Assembly (NCBI GenBank): GCA_944321165.1
Contig: CALUKE010000004.1
Span: 1-64,000, forward strand
Source: an uncultured Odoribacter sp.
Lineage (GTDB): Bacteria > Bacteroidota > Bacteroidia > Bacteroidales > Marinifilaceae
Direction: 5' to 3'
DNA length: 64,000 nt
A program made the position numbers and the translations under genes. Below are positions 62,337 to 64,000 of the stretch, one piece after another (the first letter of the stretch is position 1; each line of letters starts with the position of its first letter). The notes beneath the pieces were generated by a model. It had not been told where the DNA came from. It did no database searches and worked only from the letters and a program-made list of their open reading frames with translations.

Positions 62337-63284
62337 TCAGATACAGTTCATGATAATGCTAACCATCATTTCTTTTTCCTCAGTTCTGGATTCGGCAATC
62401 ATAATTGTAAGTGCAACAAGTGTATAATCTGCTATTCTCTTGTTGCCATTCTCATCGTATAGGATACCGTTCTTATCAAGGAAATATAGAAAAACCGTTG
62501 CCGCGATACGTTTGTTCCCGTCGCTGAAACTGTGGTTCTTAGTGACGAAGTATAGTAGATTTGCGGCTTTTTCTTCAAGGGAAGGGTACACGTCTTCTCC
62601 TCCAAAACTTTGGTATATATTACCGATGCTACCTTTGAAGGAGTCATCTTTTTCATGCCCAAACAAATCTGAGTCTGCGTTAAAACGCATCTGGTCTATC
62701 AGATTGCGGCACTCCTCGTAGCTTAAAACGTATGTTGCCTTACTTCCTTCTGGCCGTTTCATGCACTGGTGGTCATAATCATCAAGTAAGGTAAGTGCGG
62801 TGCTGTAATTCTCAATTACGCTGAGTACCTGTTTGGCATCGAGTTCATTTTGGGTACGTTTCATAATTCGTATCACCTCACCCAGTTGTTGTAATCGCTG
62901 GTCGTTGATGGCGTATCCTTTGATAAGATATTGTTTTAATATAGAAGTTGCCCAGATTCTGAATTGAGTAGCATTCTTTGAGTTTACCCTATAACCGACA
63001 GAAATAATCATGTCCAGATTATAATAAGGTATGGTTCTTCTGACTGTTCTTCCTCCCTCTTCTTGAACTTGTGCATTTTTTGCACAGGTTGCGTCTTCGC
63101 ATAATTCTGCTGATTTATAGATGTTCCGAATGTGTCTTACAATTACAGTTCTATCTACTCCAAACAGATTAGACATTTGTGATTGCGTGAGCCACACCGT
63201 ATCTTTTTCCAGTTTTACATTTAACTGTATATTACCATCTTTACTTTTGTAGAATATTAAAGAATCTTGTTTATCTGTAGCCAT
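62337..63284 (-). CDS. RhuM-family protein with C-terminal Fic/Doc domain
   Basis: A 315-aa protein. The N-terminal RhuM domain opens LIFYKSKDGNIQLNVKLEKDTVWLTQSQMSNLFGVDRTVIVRHI (an HTH at about 31-60) and continues with YYNLDMIISVGYRVNSKNATQFRIWAT. The C-terminal Fic/Doc domain has a complete active-site loop HSFSDGNKR at 251-259, the form that uses nucleotides to modify target proteins. An inhibitory S/TxxxEG/N helix is not obvious. It lies 17 nt downstream of the integrase and may be a toxin, a regulator or a defence factor. Confidence 0.88.
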   Translation of the reverse strand: MATDKQDSLIFYKSKDGNIQLNVKLEKDTVWLTQSQMSNLFGVDRTVIVRHIRNIYKSAELCEDATCAKNAQVQEEGGRTVRRTIPYYNLDMIISVGYRVNSKNATQFRIWATSILKQYLIKGYAINDQRLQQLGEVIRIMKRTQNELDAKQVLSVIENYSTALTLLDDYDHQCMKRPEGSKATYVLSYEECRNLIDQMRFNADSDLFGHEKDDSFKGSIGNIYQSFGGEDVYPSLEEKAANLLYFVTKNHSFSDGNKRIAATVFLYFLDKNGILYDENGNKRIADYTLVALTIMIAESRTEEKEMMVSIIMNCI

Positions 63285-63301
63285 TTTTGTTTATTGTTTA
63301 C

Positions 63302-64000
63302 TTATCCTATTACATTTAGTTCCTTGTCTACTTTATATAATGGTTGCTCATAAGCTGCGCACATCAGAATGAAACGGTCTTTCAGTGATAAGGATGAGTA
63401 GTGCTTTACCGCATTGCTTCCTTCTTTGTGATGACCTGAAATATACATGTTCACCTGAACTTTGGTCAGCATATCCAGATGCGTTTTGCGGCACAATTTA
63501 CTGCTTCCCATTGTGTAAAGTGGTTTGTAGATGTTGCTTGCACTGTCTTTATCGAATATCTTCACATCTCTATCTATCTTGCAGTATTCAAGCAACTTCC
63601 TGATCTTTACGTTATATCCACTCTTTCCTGTAACATACTTTAGTATTGGAAACTTGAACTCCCATTTCTTGATAATCTCTAAGGCATACTTCATGATAGG
63701 AATTTCAATTTCTTCTTTATGCTCATTATTTTTCAGTGTTTTCTGAGGAAGATAATGAATATATGGAATACCATCTATATTCACCCCTATTTTATCCATA
63801 TTCAGCGATTTGAAATCTTCTATACGGCTACCGAAGGCGCATTGGAGGAGAAATACATCTTTTGTTTCCTGCAAGGTCTCTGGTACCTCTGTCTTCATTA
63901 CTGTCAGAAATTCGTCCTGTAATAAATAGATGGGTTGGTCATAACTCTCTTTCATGACTACTTTCCTTCTGTTCCGTCCGAGTTTCCGGAATGGTGAGAC
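63302..64000 (-). CDS. Tyrosine site-specific integrase (5' end outside the window)
   Basis: The frame is open to the window edge, so only the C-terminal catalytic part (about 232 residues) is present. It has the first Arg in CAFGSRIEDFKSL, a Lys in PQKTLKNNEHKEEIEIP, the region SSKLCRKTHLDML in place of the usual HxLRHT, SGHHKEGSNAVKHY with the second His and the nucleophile Tyr, and a C-terminal tail. Internal ATG codons (for example at 63955) are not the true start, since conserved-looking SPFRKLGRN sequence precedes them. It would integrate and excise the element, possibly at tRNA-Leu. Confidence 0.87.
   Translation of the reverse strand, partial: VSPFRKLGRNRRKVVMKESYDQPIYLLQDEFLTVMKTEVPETLQETKDVFLLQCAFGSRIEDFKSLNMDKIGVNIDGIPYIHYLPQKTLKNNEHKEEIEIPIMKYALEIIKKWEFKFPILKYVTGKSGYNVKIRKLLEYCKIDRDVKIFDKDSASNIYKPLYTMGSSKLCRKTHLDMLTKVQVNMYISGHHKEGSNAVKHYSSLSLKDRFILMCAAYEQPLYKVDKELNVIG

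Overview
The window is a Bacteroidota (order Bacteroidales) chromosome segment. The signs are a SusC/SusD pair with an ECF sigma and FecR, lipoproteins with DUF4369, DUF4270 and DUF3098 domains, the bamD-rpoZ-coaBC and ftsX-DUF3098-uppP-truB-queA gene orders, a three-subunit fumarate reductase, and promoters of the TAnnTTTG (-7) type. The gene content and a possible sulfonolipid-type acyltransferase would fit Odoribacteraceae, but the genus cannot be proven from the sequence alone.

Layout. 1-8.2 kb (minus strand): ECF sigma, FecR anti-sigma, STN-bearing SusC, SusD and two lipoproteins, i.e. a self-sensing nutrient uptake locus; the last gene is a DUF4369 protein that lacks the usual thioredoxin domain. 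8.4-11.4 kb: GT2, tandem LAB_N membrane protein and ArnT-like transferase, probably an envelope glycan or lipid A modification set. 11.4-22.2 kb: GH95 fucosidase, glycosyltransferases, OmpH/Skp, a second ECF sigma operon, a phosphofructokinase with pyrophosphate-type signature residues, and envelope proteins. 22.2-25.3 kb: Mpl and a stand-alone TrpB2 preceded by a complete tryptophan attenuator. 25.3-38.3 kb: TPR, Kelch and DUF4270 proteins, a TlpA-like thioredoxin lipoprotein and two GH3 proteins, one fused to a beta-lactamase-like domain. 38.4-42 kb: frdCAB. 42-55.1 kb: housekeeping genes (manA, pyrBI, coaBC, rpoZ, bamD, an alpha-oxoamine synthase, queA, truB, uppP, ftsX). 55.2-55.5 kb: tRNA-Gly and tRNA-Leu.

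From just after tRNA-Leu to the right edge the content changes to a mobilizable element: a WG-repeat protein and a DUF2971 protein, a relaxase with MobC and a hairpin-rich candidate oriT, a RepA-like ATPase, an excisionase-like HTH protein, a RhuM-Fic protein and a tyrosine integrase cut by the window end.

The most interesting signals are regulatory. Upstream of trpB there is a promoter, a 25-codon leader with three consecutive Trp codons, an antiterminator and a terminator. Upstream of pyrBI there is a 35-codon leader reading frame that runs into the loop of a strong intrinsic terminator, a layout like the enterobacterial pyrBI attenuator. A Fur/PerR-like 7-1-7 palindrome lies upstream of frdCAB, and a 15-bp hairpin lies between rpoZ and coaBC. 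All functional calls come from reading the sequence and from family knowledge; no searches were run.
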